64,000 bases of DNA from Vibrio profundi (GTDB taxonomy: Bacteria; Pseudomonadota; Gammaproteobacteria; Enterobacterales; Vibrionaceae). The position numbers and the translations under genes are program-made. The notes beneath the pieces were generated by a model. That model did no database searches, was not told the DNA's origin, and worked only from the letters and a program-made list of their open reading frames with translations. Positions 1-10,173 of the stretch are shown one piece after another. Each line of letters begins with the position of its first letter. The stretch's first letter is position 1. Location: positions 1 through 64,000 of the forward strand of contig NZ_RZIS01000003.1 in the NCBI RefSeq assembly GCF_005281835.1, written 5' to 3'.

Positions 1-82
1 CATGCCGAACTCAGAAGTGAAACACAATAGCGCCGATGGTAGTGTGGGGCTTCCCCATGTGAGAGTAGGACATCGCCAGGCT
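1..82 (+). rRNA. rrf: 5S ribosomal RNA, 3' part (truncated by window edge)
   Basis: The window begins inside a 5S rRNA gene. The 3' two thirds are visible, including the typical CCGAACTCAGAAGTGAAAC segment and the terminal GAGAGTAGGACATCGCCAGGC. The exact 3' end near 81-83 is estimated by analogy with the E. coli molecule. It marks the end of an rrn operon whose 16S and 23S genes lie left of the window. Confidence 0.93.
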
Positions 83-152
83 TTAAATATCGCTACTTGC
101 TGAAAGCAACTAGCAACATCATTAGTGTACGAATCTATTGATGACAATTTGT

Positions 153-243
153 GGAGGGATGGCTGAGTGGTCGAAAGCACCGGTCTTGAAAACCGGCAAG
201 GGTTAATAGCTCTTCTAGGGTTCAAATCCCTATCCCTCCGCCA
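153..243 (+). tRNA. serT: tRNA-Ser (anticodon UGA)
   Basis: This is a 91-nt class II tRNA with an encoded CCA end. The acceptor strand GGAGGGA (153-159) pairs with TCCCTCC before GCCA. The anticodon loop CTTGAAA at 185-191 gives anticodon TGA at 187-189, and the long variable arm and the T loop GTTCAAATC follow. It lies 70 bp after the 5S gene and may be cotranscribed with the rrn operon. The symbol follows the E. coli name for the UGA isoacceptor. Confidence 0.96.
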
Positions 244-247
244 CATT

Positions 248-280
248 AAAAAGCCCGCTGATTTCTCAGCGGGCTTTTTT
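248..280 (+). terminator. rho-independent terminator of the rrn/tRNA-Ser transcript
   Basis: A perfect 9-bp GC-rich stem, GCCCGCTGA with TCAGCGGGC, is followed by six T. It starts five bases after the tRNA CCA end and is a textbook intrinsic terminator. Confidence 0.93.
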
Positions 281-933
281 ACGTCTGTAAGAAAGTAAAT
301 AAGTAGTTGGCTTCCCCTATTTCATTTAGATTAGTTAGAGCCTCAAGAACCGAATAGTCTGAAGTTATTGTCAATAATGATATTCTTCTGAAAATCTTTA
401 TATCATTTACCGAGCCCATAAGTTCTATGCGGCGCAGTTTGACTCATCCGTTTTGTATATAGAGTTCTGAGTTCAATTAGGGGATGTGACTTACCTGCCC
501 AAAAGGTATTTCGGATACTAGTTTAAAAGCTTGGTTTAGTAGGAGTGAAAATGCGAGATGAGCTAATGGCATTCGATTGCTGTGTCGTTCGCCTTTGACT
601 AAGTCTTACCGAGTCATTTCATACTTACTTCCTAAACATAGATCCAATAGTTGTTTCTAGGTGAAATGCACTTTGACGAGGTGACAAGGAGGCTAGCTTT
701 AGAAATGAAAGCTCGAGATGATCTAATGGCATTCGACTGGTGTGTCGTTCGTTTTTGACTACGTCTTAGCGAGTCATTTCATACTCACTTTCTAAACATA
801 TATCCAATAGTTGTTTCTAGGTGAAATGCACTTTGACGAGGTGACAAGTAGACTAGCTATAGGTGCTTAGTACTTTTAACTAGCTGCATATCAGAAATCG
901 AAAATGAGTTAGAAAGCCGTGTTTCTAATGTAA
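281..933. other. 650-bp gene-free stretch between rrn/tRNA-Ser and katG
   Basis: No ORF with a convincing ribosome binding site is visible on either strand. The first 250 bases show nothing recognisable. The rest is dominated by the 160-bp tandem duplication listed separately. Confidence 0.6.
541..870. repeat. 160-bp imperfect tandem duplication
   Basis: The segment starting near 541 recurs with a constant offset of 160 and no indels. For example CGAGATG is at 554 and 714, TTGTTTCTAG at 651 and 811, and GTGACAAG at 681 and 841. Comparing 551-690 with 711-850 by eye gives 14 differences in 140 positions, about 90 percent identity. The last 40 bases of the unit are nearly identical while the first part has drifted. 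The unit contains no ORF and I do not recognise it. Confidence 0.85.
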
Positions 934-960
934 TAAAGGGTGGCACTCGGCCACCCTTTA
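934..960 (-). terminator. terminator downstream of katG
   Basis: An 11-bp perfect inverted repeat, TAAAGGGTGGC and GCCACCCTTTA, surrounds a 5-base loop 26 bp beyond the katG stop codon. The A/T ends of the stem give T-rich tails in both directions. Confidence 0.8.
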
Positions 961-985
961 AATGAAGTTATGTGTTTATTGAGTG

Positions 986-3495
<2,510 letters not shown>

Positions 3496-4269
3496 TTAAT
3501 AACGGTATGAACCATCGAGATACTGATCGATGATTGCCTGGAGGCTACCATCTTGTGTTGTTTCGTTGATGATCGCGTTGATCTGAGGGATCAAATACTG
3601 GCATGGCGAGTGACGGGAAAGGGCAAAATAGACATTGGTTGTCGATATTGGGTGGTCTAAGGCGACGATTTTGTCTTGTAGACCATATCGATTGAGGTAG
3701 CTAGTACCGTCAATAAAGTCATGAACAAAGTAGTCTGCACGCCCGGTTAGCAGCATTCTTCCTTTCTGTTCTTTAGTTTCAACTGAGATTAATTTTAGAT
3801 TGTTCTCAGCACTGAAATTATCAAATTCATCACCAAAACTTCCCCCTAACGGAATGACTCCGGTTAAGTCTTTTAAGTCTTCCAATTTGTTAAAGGGAAA
3901 TTCGTTTCCTTTGGCTACAAACACCCTAGCTTGATTGACGTAGTAGGGCGCTGTAAAACGATACAGGCGCTCTCGTTCATGAGTCAGGTAAATCGCTGAG
4001 ACCATATCAAGCGTTCCTTCTTCTACTTTATGCAGTAACCGTTTCCAGGGTGTTTCAGTGTCGATAATGATCGGTAGCGCTAAACGTTCACCGATTAGCT
4101 GGATGAGGTCGTGAGCAATACCTGATGGCAGGTTAGTTTGAGGGTCTACGTAGGTAACTGGATACCAGCCGTTAGTACTCCCCACTTTTATTTGTTGGCA
4201 GTGTTTTCCAAACGCGTAGGAGCAAATGAACATTGATAGCAACAATGTGAGTGGGCGGGCTAGTTTCAC
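3496..4269 (-). CDS. periplasmic substrate-binding protein, SBP_bac_3 family
   Basis: This 257-residue protein begins with a signal peptide (about residues 1-21, hydrophobic LTLLLSMFICSYAFG). It continues as a type II periplasmic binding fold of the polar amino acid family, with GWYPVTYVDPQTNLPSGIAHDLIQLIGERL near the N terminus. The fragment ATPYYVNQARVFVAKGNEFPFNKLEDLKDLTG type hinge sequence is also present in recognisable form. No transporter permease or ATPase lies next to it, so it may be an orphan binding protein or a sensor-type protein rather than part of a complete ABC importer. The ligand cannot be inferred. Confidence 0.8.
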   Translation of the reverse strand: MKLARPLTLLLSMFICSYAFGKHCQQIKVGSTNGWYPVTYVDPQTNLPSGIAHDLIQLIGERLALPIIIDTETPWKRLLHKVEEGTLDMVSAIYLTHERERLYRFTAPYYVNQARVFVAKGNEFPFNKLEDLKDLTGVIPLGGSFGDEFDNFSAENNLKLISVETKEQKGRMLLTGRADYFVHDFIDGTSYLNRYGLQDKIVALDHPISTTNVYFALSRHSPCQYLIPQINAIINETTQDGSLQAIIDQYLDGSYRY

Positions 4270-4479
4270 CAGAACCTCCGATTTAATTGAGTGGTGCTGT
4301 AGCGCGTTAGTTTAATCCTAGTCGATTAAGCAAAGTCGGGCTGATAATACGGGTTCTATATAGCGGATCTGCGAAATGATTTGAAAGGGAATGGTCTACG
4401 TATCGGCCTGAAACTGGCTCATACATATCGGGTGTGCCTAAACACTACTCCAGTTTTATCAATTATTTGAAATTAGCAC

Positions 4480-4510
4480 TTTACCTCAACTTAACTTGAG
4501 GTATTAGCAT
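4480..4510 (+). promoter_or_regulatory. SoxR-like box in a 19-bp-spacer promoter
   Basis: CCTCAACTTAACTTGAGG at 4484-4501 matches the known SoxR operator CCTCAAGTTAACTTGAGG at 17 of 18 positions. It sits between a possible -35 (TTTACC, 4480-4485) and a possible -10 (TAGCAT, 4505-4510) separated by 19 bp, the long spacing typical of MerR-family activated promoters. The VOC gene starts 47 bp downstream of the box. The match is seen; control by SoxR is inferred. Confidence 0.78.
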
Positions 4511-4547
4511 GACCATGTTGAATTAATTTAAAGCTAAGGAGAGAGCT

Positions 4548-4967
4548 ATGATCCAACTTGAACATGTAAATTTAGTCGTAAGAGACATTCCTGAAATGTT
4601 GAGCTTCTATAAGGCCGCTTTTCCACATTGGTCAGTTCGCGATGAAGGGCAAGGAGAGTGGTATGGTAAACCACGTAACTGGCTCCATTTTGGCGACGAA
4701 TATCACTACATCGCTTTGAGTGATCACGGGGAAGGAAATAATCGGGATCTGTCTGGACATCAGATTGGGTTAGCTCATTTCGCCTATGTCACGCACAATA
4801 TTGAGGCGGTCATTGATAGGCTCACTCAAGCAGGTTTTGAGATAGCCAAACCAGGCGCTAAAGAACCGTATCGTAAGAACGTTTACTTCGTTGACCCTGC
4901 GGGGTTTGAAGTAGAGTTTGTAGAGTACCTCAGTGACGACCCGAAACTACGTAATCGTTCAAGCTAA
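4548..4967 (+). CDS. VOC (glyoxalase/bleomycin-resistance fold) family protein
   Basis: This 139-residue protein is a single vicinal-oxygen-chelate domain built of two beta-alpha-beta-beta-beta modules. The first starts with MIQLEHVNLVVRDIPEMLSF and the second with IGLAHFAYVTHNIEAVIDRL. It ends with the typical NVYFVDPAGFEVEFVEY strand. Candidate metal ligands are the His near residue 6, a His in the second module and the Glu near the end. A good AAGGAGAG ribosome binding site precedes the ATG. The upstream SoxR-like box suggests induction by redox-cycling compounds, so a role in detoxifying a quinone, aldehyde or drug is plausible. The substrate is unknown. Confidence 0.87.
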   Translation: MIQLEHVNLVVRDIPEMLSFYKAAFPHWSVRDEGQGEWYGKPRNWLHFGDEYHYIALSDHGEGNNRDLSGHQIGLAHFAYVTHNIEAVIDRLTQAGFEIAKPGAKEPYRKNVYFVDPAGFEVEFVEYLSDDPKLRNRSS

Positions 4968-5098
4968 TCACAGGCAATTGGGCAACGATATATGGCGGAA
5001 TCGTTGCTGTGTAGGGAGAGTAGGTGAAGTATAAAAGTGGCTTCACCTTAATCCCGAGAATATCTTGTTCGGCAGTCATTGCTACTAATTAGTAGACA

Positions 5099-6439
5099 CT
5101 AAAAAGGTAGGAGTGCGCCACTCTCTGAGTTAACAAGGTCTTTCAGTATTCCTAGGCCTTCTTGCAATCTCGTTTCCGTACTTATCGACATTAACGATAA
5201 GCGGATATGATGGGTTTCATTGCCTTCTACATCGAAGTAATTCCCGCTACTGACGAGCACCCCCTTATTTTTTGCTTCTAACGTAAGTTGATCTGATTTC
5301 CAGCTTTTCGTTAGTGGGAGCCAAATATGGTATCCCGTTGCACGGCACTGAATTGAAGGCATAACCTTTCTTGCCAATTCTTGACGTTCGAATGCGCTTT
5401 TTCGTTGGGCCTCTGCTATTTGAAAGGCTTCACCAGATTCAATTAATTGGGTCGCCGCTAGGTAATTGATTGGAGAAGACAGCCAAATATTGGCGCGAAT
5501 ATGGGCATTTAACATAGGAAGTTGACTATCTGGCGCTTTGATGTAGCCGCAACGCATCGCAGGGCTGATCGCTTTTGAAAGCGATGAGATATGGAACGCT
5601 TTCTCGGGAATAAAATTGCTAATGGCCGGAATGGCCGTCTCATCTAAAAAGCAGTAAATATCGTCTTCTAACAGCCAAGTTGAGTGTTTTTCGATGACTT
5701 TAGCGATACTTTGTCGGCGAGTTTCAGGCATCGTTATCCCTGTCGGATTTTGGTGTGAAGGCACAACGACCATTAACTTAGGTTTGTTAGCGCGAATGAC
5801 TTTATCTAATTCGCTAGGGATCACGCCATGTTCATCCATTTCCACACCGACCACGTTACGGCCTGAAAGCCTCGCAACGGCCAGAATACCTGGATAGGTT
5901 AATGCTTCGACTGCAATTGTGTCACCGGGTTTGGTTAACAGGTTAATCAAAACTGAAAGCGCATGTTGAGCGCCATCAACTAGTACCGTGTTGCTGGTAG
6001 TTCCGCCTTTTAAACCAAAGTGCTGTGCCCACTTTACGCCTGCTTTTCGATGCGCTTCATGGCCAGAGTGTTCGGCGTACCCGATAAGGTCTGCACTAAG
6101 TTTATCCGCTGCCACTTGATAGGCGTTTTTTAGTGGGCCTACGTTTTTGTGAAGGCATGGCTGGAGGATTGAAAAGTTGTAATGCTCTTCTTCTTCTGGA
6201 GCTTGAATGGCAAGGTTCAGATCAGACTTTCCGCAAACGAACGTTCCACGGCCAACAAATGACTCTAACTTCCCCTCGTCTGCTAGCAACTTATAAGCTT
6301 TGGAAACGGTAGCGGGTGTTGTGTCTAATTCAGCTGCAAGTACTCGATGAGTAGGTAGCTTCGAACTTGGTGGATATTCACCTAACTCAATTCTTTCACG
6401 TATGACTTGCGCTATCTTGCTGAATTTAATGTCACTCAC
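5099..6439 (-). CDS. MocR-type GntR/aminotransferase-like transcriptional regulator
   Basis: This 446-residue protein joins an N-terminal GntR winged helix-turn-helix (about 1-70, with YPPSSKLPTHRVLAAELDTTPATVSKAYKLL) to a fold-type I aminotransferase-like domain. The PLP-binding lysine is the K in SSLSKAISPAMRCGYI, and the DDIYCFLD and VVVPSHQNPTGITM motifs of the PLP site are present. MocR proteins are usually regulators that sense a vitamer, amino acid or PLP adduct and do not act as free transaminases. It is divergent from the dehydrogenase at 6599, with a 16-bp palindrome between them, so that gene is its likely target. Confidence 0.9.
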   Translation of the reverse strand: MSDIKFSKIAQVIRERIELGEYPPSSKLPTHRVLAAELDTTPATVSKAYKLLADEGKLESFVGRGTFVCGKSDLNLAIQAPEEEEHYNFSILQPCLHKNVGPLKNAYQVAADKLSADLIGYAEHSGHEAHRKAGVKWAQHFGLKGGTTSNTVLVDGAQHALSVLINLLTKPGDTIAVEALTYPGILAVARLSGRNVVGVEMDEHGVIPSELDKVIRANKPKLMVVVPSHQNPTGITMPETRRQSIAKVIEKHSTWLLEDDIYCFLDETAIPAISNFIPEKAFHISSLSKAISPAMRCGYIKAPDSQLPMLNAHIRANIWLSSPINYLAATQLIESGEAFQIAEAQRKSAFERQELARKVMPSIQCRATGYHIWLPLTKSWKSDQLTLEAKNKGVLVSSGNYFDVEGNETHHIRLSLMSISTETRLQEGLGILKDLVNSESGALLPF

Positions 6440-6528
6440 ACTACTTCTCCTACCCTAAATCACGTTTGAGTATAAGCCATGACTTATTTCAATGCATTGG
6501 TCTGTATCTAATTAGTTCAATATTTTTA

Positions 6529-6544
6529 ATTGACATATGTCAAT
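6529..6544. promoter_or_regulatory. 16-bp perfect palindrome between divergent regulator and dehydrogenase
   Basis: ATTGACATATGTCAAT is fully palindromic and contains a consensus -35 hexamer TTGACA (6530-6535) oriented toward the dehydrogenase. It lies midway in a 159-bp divergent spacer, so it is a reasonable operator candidate for the MocR-type protein. That protein binding here is an inference. Confidence 0.55.
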
Positions 6545-6598
6545 GCGATCGATTAAGTTAACTCAAAGTGAAGTTTGAAAATATCGTGAGGGTTGAGC

Positions 6599-7468
6599 AT
6601 GAAAAAGAAAAACGTAGCATTTATTGGGTTGGGAGTGATGGGCTACCCGATGGCAGGGCATTTGTCTAACGCTGGTTTTGACACCAAAGTTTACAATCGC
6701 ACAGAAAGTAAAGCCGAAGCATGGGCGGCACAATTTTCTGGAGAGTATCGAGTAACACCGAAGCTGGCAGCCGAAGGTTCAGAGGTGGTAGCAATTTGTG
6801 TTGGCAACGATGATGACGTAAGAAGTGTGGTTTACGGCGATGATGGCGTGCTGATGGGTATGACATCTGGGTCTGTTTTGATTGATCACACCACCACATC
6901 AGCTGAATTAGCGGAAGAATTAGCGAGCGCATGTAAAGACCTTGGAATCCACTTCATTGATGCACCAGTGTCAGGTGGACAAGCGGGCGCAGAAAACGGA
7001 GCTTTAACCATTATGTGTGGCGGTGACGAGCAGGTGTTTGACTCTGTATCTGACGTGCTGAATAGCTATGCTAAACAGTCAACCTTACTAGGTGGGCACG
7101 GACAAGGTCAGCGCTGCAAAATGGTTAACCAAATTTGTATTTCAGGTGTCTTGAAAGGCTTAAGCGAAGCGCTACTGCTTGCTGAAAAATCGAATCTTGA
7201 TGTTGAGCAGGTGGTTAATGTACTTAAACACGGTGCAGCAGGCTCTTGGCAGATGGAGAACCGTGCAGTGACCATGTCTGAAGATAAATTCGATTTTGGC
7301 TTCGCGATTGATTGGATGCGTAAAGATTTAGGGATTTGTTTAAGTGAAGCGGCTAAACATGGCTTGTCGCTGCCATTAACGCAAGAAGTGGACAGTCAAT
7401 ATGAAGCCTTACAAGCGAAAGGTTTAGGCAGAATGGACACATCGGTTCTTATCAAAGCTTATAAATAA
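6599..7468 (+). CDS. NAD(P)-dependent beta-hydroxyacid dehydrogenase (3-hydroxyisobutyrate dehydrogenase family)
   Basis: This 289-residue protein starts with the Rossmann motif GLGVMGYPMAGHLSNAGF. It continues with the family substrate loop DAPVSGGQAGAENGALTIMCGG and the catalytic-lysine segment GQGQRCKMVNQICISG, followed by the all-helical C-terminal domain. Members oxidise or reduce short 3-hydroxyacids such as 3-hydroxyisobutyrate, tartronate semialdehyde or succinic semialdehyde. The exact substrate cannot be read here. The ATG at 6599 is preferred over the in-frame TTG six bases upstream because GAGGG lies 7 bases before it. It is probably controlled by the divergent MocR-type regulator. 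Confidence 0.92.
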   Translation: MKKKNVAFIGLGVMGYPMAGHLSNAGFDTKVYNRTESKAEAWAAQFSGEYRVTPKLAAEGSEVVAICVGNDDDVRSVVYGDDGVLMGMTSGSVLIDHTTTSAELAEELASACKDLGIHFIDAPVSGGQAGAENGALTIMCGGDEQVFDSVSDVLNSYAKQSTLLGGHGQGQRCKMVNQICISGVLKGLSEALLLAEKSNLDVEQVVNVLKHGAAGSWQMENRAVTMSEDKFDFGFAIDWMRKDLGICLSEAAKHGLSLPLTQEVDSQYEALQAKGLGRMDTSVLIKAYK

Positions 7469-7524
7469 GCCATTTGCTTTAAAACTTGATGAAGTCGGAG
7501 CTCGATAGCCGTGCTCGACCTTTT

Positions 7525-7560
7525 AAGCCTGCTTCAGTGAGCGCAGGCTTTGTTCTTTTT
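7525..7560 (+). terminator. terminator after the dehydrogenase gene
   Basis: The 8-bp stem AAGCCTGC/GCAGGCTT has a 10-base loop and is followed by TGTTCTTTTT, 56 bp after the dehydrogenase stop. Confidence 0.82.
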
Positions 7561-7741
7561 GTATGCTCTTTGCTTACTCGCTTCTTAGGCTCCCTTTCGT
7601 GGAAACATCTCTCAAACCTAAGTTATTTTATAGACTTATCAATCAAAATAGATGTAATTGTTAAATCTATAAACTAATATCGTTTACAAACGGTAAGGAA
7701 TCAGCAATCAAAAATATGCTGAGTTTAGATGGAGTGACGAC

Positions 7742-8857
7742 ATGCCGACCACGGATGATATACAGATAACGAAAGAACAAGTTAGGAAAAACAAAGCGAA
7801 GGTTTTAGCGAAGATCAATCAGCAAGGCATTATGTCGCAAGGCTTCCGCTTGGTGAACGTAGAAGATTACAACCAAAGGTTGCAGGCACTAAAGCACAAA
7901 GTTGAAAACTTCGATTACCTCAACGATGCCAATAAGCAGCAAGATCAAACCATACTCGAAATCATGACTCAGAAAGAGCGTATTCATAATTACTTGGATG
8001 AGTCGGCAAGTAATAAGTTAGCTTCGGGTGATTTGGATTTTAATTCTCGTAACCAAGTGGCTAATGCGAGCTTAAAGAAGAAGCAGCTTTTTTTAATGTT
8101 CATGGAAACGATAGAAGCTCAGGAAGCACTGAAAGAATACGCGGTGCGTGTCGCTTCTGTGTGTAATGGTACTGTTAAACAGCCACCTGGCGCGTATTTC
8201 GGCGTAAAGGACTTCCACGGTGCACTAGACAAAATTACCAATCGTAAGCGCCACTACGATATCGGTGATTTGAAAGATGCAGCGCGTATGACCATAGTGT
8301 TTGAAAGCATGGAAGACATGGTTGCCGCGAAGTCGATGATTGCGTTGACTGAAGAGTTTGCCAAATTACAGCATCACCAAACGGCGATGAAAGACAGGTA
8401 TGGCACCAGTAAGGGTGACAATGCCAAATTCAACTGTGGGGCGACGGAAGCCGGTTACAAAGATATTAAGTTCTTTTTGAAAATGGCGAATGGCCACATT
8501 GGTGAACTGCAATTGAACACCAAGAACATGATGGTTGCGAAGAAAAATGGGCACATTATCTACGATATTCTTCGTGATGGCGGTGCATTGAATAAGCCAT
8601 TTACGATCACAAACTCAGAAGTGTTGGCTAAGGTAAGCCGTAATATGAGTGAGAAGTGGTTTAGCTTCATTAGTGCGAGAGTACCCAAAGCAAAAGCCGA
8701 TATAGCGGAAGTGATGAAGCTCGTGGATCGTTTGAAAAGCAATATGGCTAACGGCAACAACAGCCTAGTTGTCAGCCTAAAAGAGATTAAGACCTTGTCG
8801 AGAATCAGCTTGTGTATTTACGAGCAGGGCGATAATGGTCGAGCGTTATTAGACTAG
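7742..8857 (+). CDS. RelA/SpoT-like nucleotidyltransferase-fold protein (orphan)
   Basis: This 371-residue protein has a mostly helical N terminus (1-150). It is followed by a region resembling the synthetase domain of RelA/SpoT proteins: ITNRKRHYDIGDLKDAARMTIVF (D176, R182), then GYKDIKFF (Y239) and GELQLNT (E255, Q257), then AKKNGHIIYD. In known (p)ppGpp synthetases these correspond to the Mg-binding Asp, a basic residue, the guanine-stacking Tyr of GYxSxH, and the Glu of ExQxRT. The His and the Arg of the last two motifs are replaced here (Lys and Asn), so product and activity are open. There is no hydrolase domain, no signal peptide and no adjacent antidote-like gene. The upstream region is AT-rich. 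It could be an alarmone enzyme, a toxin-like NTase or an effector. Confidence 0.6.
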   Translation: MPTTDDIQITKEQVRKNKAKVLAKINQQGIMSQGFRLVNVEDYNQRLQALKHKVENFDYLNDANKQQDQTILEIMTQKERIHNYLDESASNKLASGDLDFNSRNQVANASLKKKQLFLMFMETIEAQEALKEYAVRVASVCNGTVKQPPGAYFGVKDFHGALDKITNRKRHYDIGDLKDAARMTIVFESMEDMVAAKSMIALTEEFAKLQHHQTAMKDRYGTSKGDNAKFNCGATEAGYKDIKFFLKMANGHIGELQLNTKNMMVAKKNGHIIYDILRDGGALNKPFTITNSEVLAKVSRNMSEKWFSFISARVPKAKADIAEVMKLVDRLKSNMANGNNSLVVSLKEIKTLSRISLCIYEQGDNGRALLD

Positions 8858-8872
8858 CGGTTATCTCGTATC

Positions 8873-8902
8873 AAAAAAGGCAGAGGTTACTCTGCCTTTT
8901 TA
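8873..8902 (+). terminator. bidirectional terminator between convergent genes
   Basis: The perfect stem AAAAAGGCAGAG / CTCTGCCTTTTT with a GTTA loop has T tracts on both strands. It can end both the RelA/SpoT-like gene and the convergent oxidoreductase. Confidence 0.92.
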
Positions 8903-8947
8903 GTCTTAGCGCTACTCCATTTCTGGCTGCTTAACTCGCAGCTAAAC

Positions 8948-9919
8948 TTACTCGTCGGCTGGGAATGTCACACCAACCTGTTTTCGCATTTCGGTAGTGA
9001 TCTCTGATGTAATCAGAGCGCGCTCATCTCGGCTCAGATCTTGAGCATGGATCTTTTTCGCGAAGGCTTCTGCTTCGTAATACATAGAGTTTTCAACTTG
9101 AGGCACGGTGAGCTCTTCGGTTGTTCCATCTCGGTATTGAATGGTCACTTTGGTACATTCTGCTATGTGATCAATGATGATCGATCCTTCCTCACCTTGA
9201 ATCTCACTTGGCGCATAAGAATCCGTGACCTTGGAGTGCGCAAGCGTTACGGTGAAGTCTGGGTAAGTGAACAAAGCATCCCCATGGCCATCGACACCTG
9301 ACTCTAACAAAATCCCCGATGCTTGAACCTTGCTCGGTTTGCCAAATAGAGCGATGGCGGCAGACACACAATAAAAACCAATGTCCATCATCGAGCCGTT
9401 TGAAAACTGAGGGTTGAAAGTATTTGGGTTTTCACCGTTTAGATATTTTTGGTATCGAGATGAATACTGGCAGTAACTTAAATGCGCTTTATGTACGCGC
9501 CCAATCTTACTTAAACCAAGTTGAACTTGTTTGAAGTTAGGTAGGAATTCTGATTTATAAGCCTCAAATAGTACCACTTTGCTCTCTTCAGCAGCTTTCA
9601 CAACTTGTCTTGCTTGCTCAATGTTTGAAGCGACGGGTTTTTCACAAATAACATGCTTGCCATGGCTCATCATGAGTATGGCTTGCTGAGCATGCAGTGA
9701 ATTAGGAGAAGCAATATATACCGCGTCGACGTCATCTGACTGGGCCAAAGATGACAAGTCATCGAATAAGTGGGGGGCAGAGAATTCTTCAGCGAAAGCC
9801 TTCGCACTGTCGAGTGAGCGTGAATACACAGCCGATAGTGTGAATTGCTGAGTTTCTATCGCGGCTTGTACGAATTTTTGTGTAATCCAGTTGGTTCCAA
9901 TAACAGCAAGTCTAATCAT
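8948..9919 (-). CDS. Gfo/Idh/MocA family NAD(P)-dependent oxidoreductase
   Basis: This 323-residue protein has an N-terminal Rossmann domain (IRLAVIGTNWITQKFVQAA) and the family catalytic motif CEKPVASNIEQA, in which the Lys of EKP is the conserved active-site residue. The C-terminal alpha/beta dimerisation and substrate domain starts around residue 125 (KSEFLPNFKQVQ). Relatives act on sugars, inositols or small cyclic substrates. There is no sugar operon beside it, so the substrate is unknown. The ATG at 9919 is the only good start in the region. Confidence 0.9.
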   Translation of the reverse strand: MIRLAVIGTNWITQKFVQAAIETQQFTLSAVYSRSLDSAKAFAEEFSAPHLFDDLSSLAQSDDVDAVYIASPNSLHAQQAILMMSHGKHVICEKPVASNIEQARQVVKAAEESKVVLFEAYKSEFLPNFKQVQLGLSKIGRVHKAHLSYCQYSSRYQKYLNGENPNTFNPQFSNGSMMDIGFYCVSAAIALFGKPSKVQASGILLESGVDGHGDALFTYPDFTVTLAHSKVTDSYAPSEIQGEEGSIIIDHIAECTKVTIQYRDGTTEELTVPQVENSMYYEAEAFAKKIHAQDLSRDERALITSEITTEMRKQVGVTFPADE

Positions 9920-10077
9920 GAAAAAGTATTACCTTGGTCAAATGTTATGACGTATCTCTTGTAGTGAACAATTTAATCTTGCGACCAATATCATTCGCTA
10001 TTTATTATAAATTCATCGAATCACTAAGAGTACTCCAATTTCGGGAGCCACTCACCAGAGAATAAGGAGGATTTGAT

Positions 10078-10158
10078 ATGTTTGTGTGCCGTTTTTTTAA
10101 CGTGCGTCATTTTGCTATAGAGACTCGCTCAAGAGATTGCGATATCGCGCTGCGATAA
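10078..10158 (+). CDS. 26-residue leader peptide upstream of ABC-F gene
   Basis: The ATG at 10078 follows the near-perfect ribosome binding site AAGGAGG (10064-10070) by 7 bases, stronger than that of the ABC-F gene itself. The frame encodes a 26-residue peptide beginning MFVCRFFNVR and ends at TAA (10156-10158). The ORF is too short for routine gene callers. Its last third overlaps the 5' arm of a 9-bp hairpin. Leader ORFs of this kind upstream of ABC-F resistance genes are known to sense stalled ribosomes; such a role is inferred here. Confidence 0.55.
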   Translation: MFVCRFFNVRHFAIETRSRDCDIALR

Positions 10159-10173
10159 TCCGAGCTTGAGCGA
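10125..10173 (+). promoter_or_regulatory. hairpin overlapping the leader ORF stop
   Basis: TCGCTCAAG (10125-10133) and CTTGAGCGA (10165-10173) form a perfect 9-bp stem. The 5' arm lies in leader codons 16-19 and the 3' arm lies after the leader stop codon. There is no T tract, so it is not an intrinsic terminator. Confidence 0.6.

Noticed and set aside
541..870. 160-bp repeat as CRISPR
   Set aside because: Two long adjacent copies with no spacer-repeat alternation and no cas genes.
3496..4269. complete amino acid ABC importer
   Set aside because: Only a binding protein is present; no permease or ATPase gene is adjacent.
7486..7677. 63-codon ORF after the dehydrogenase
   Set aside because: It runs through a clear intrinsic terminator (7525-7560) and the protein has no recognisable features.
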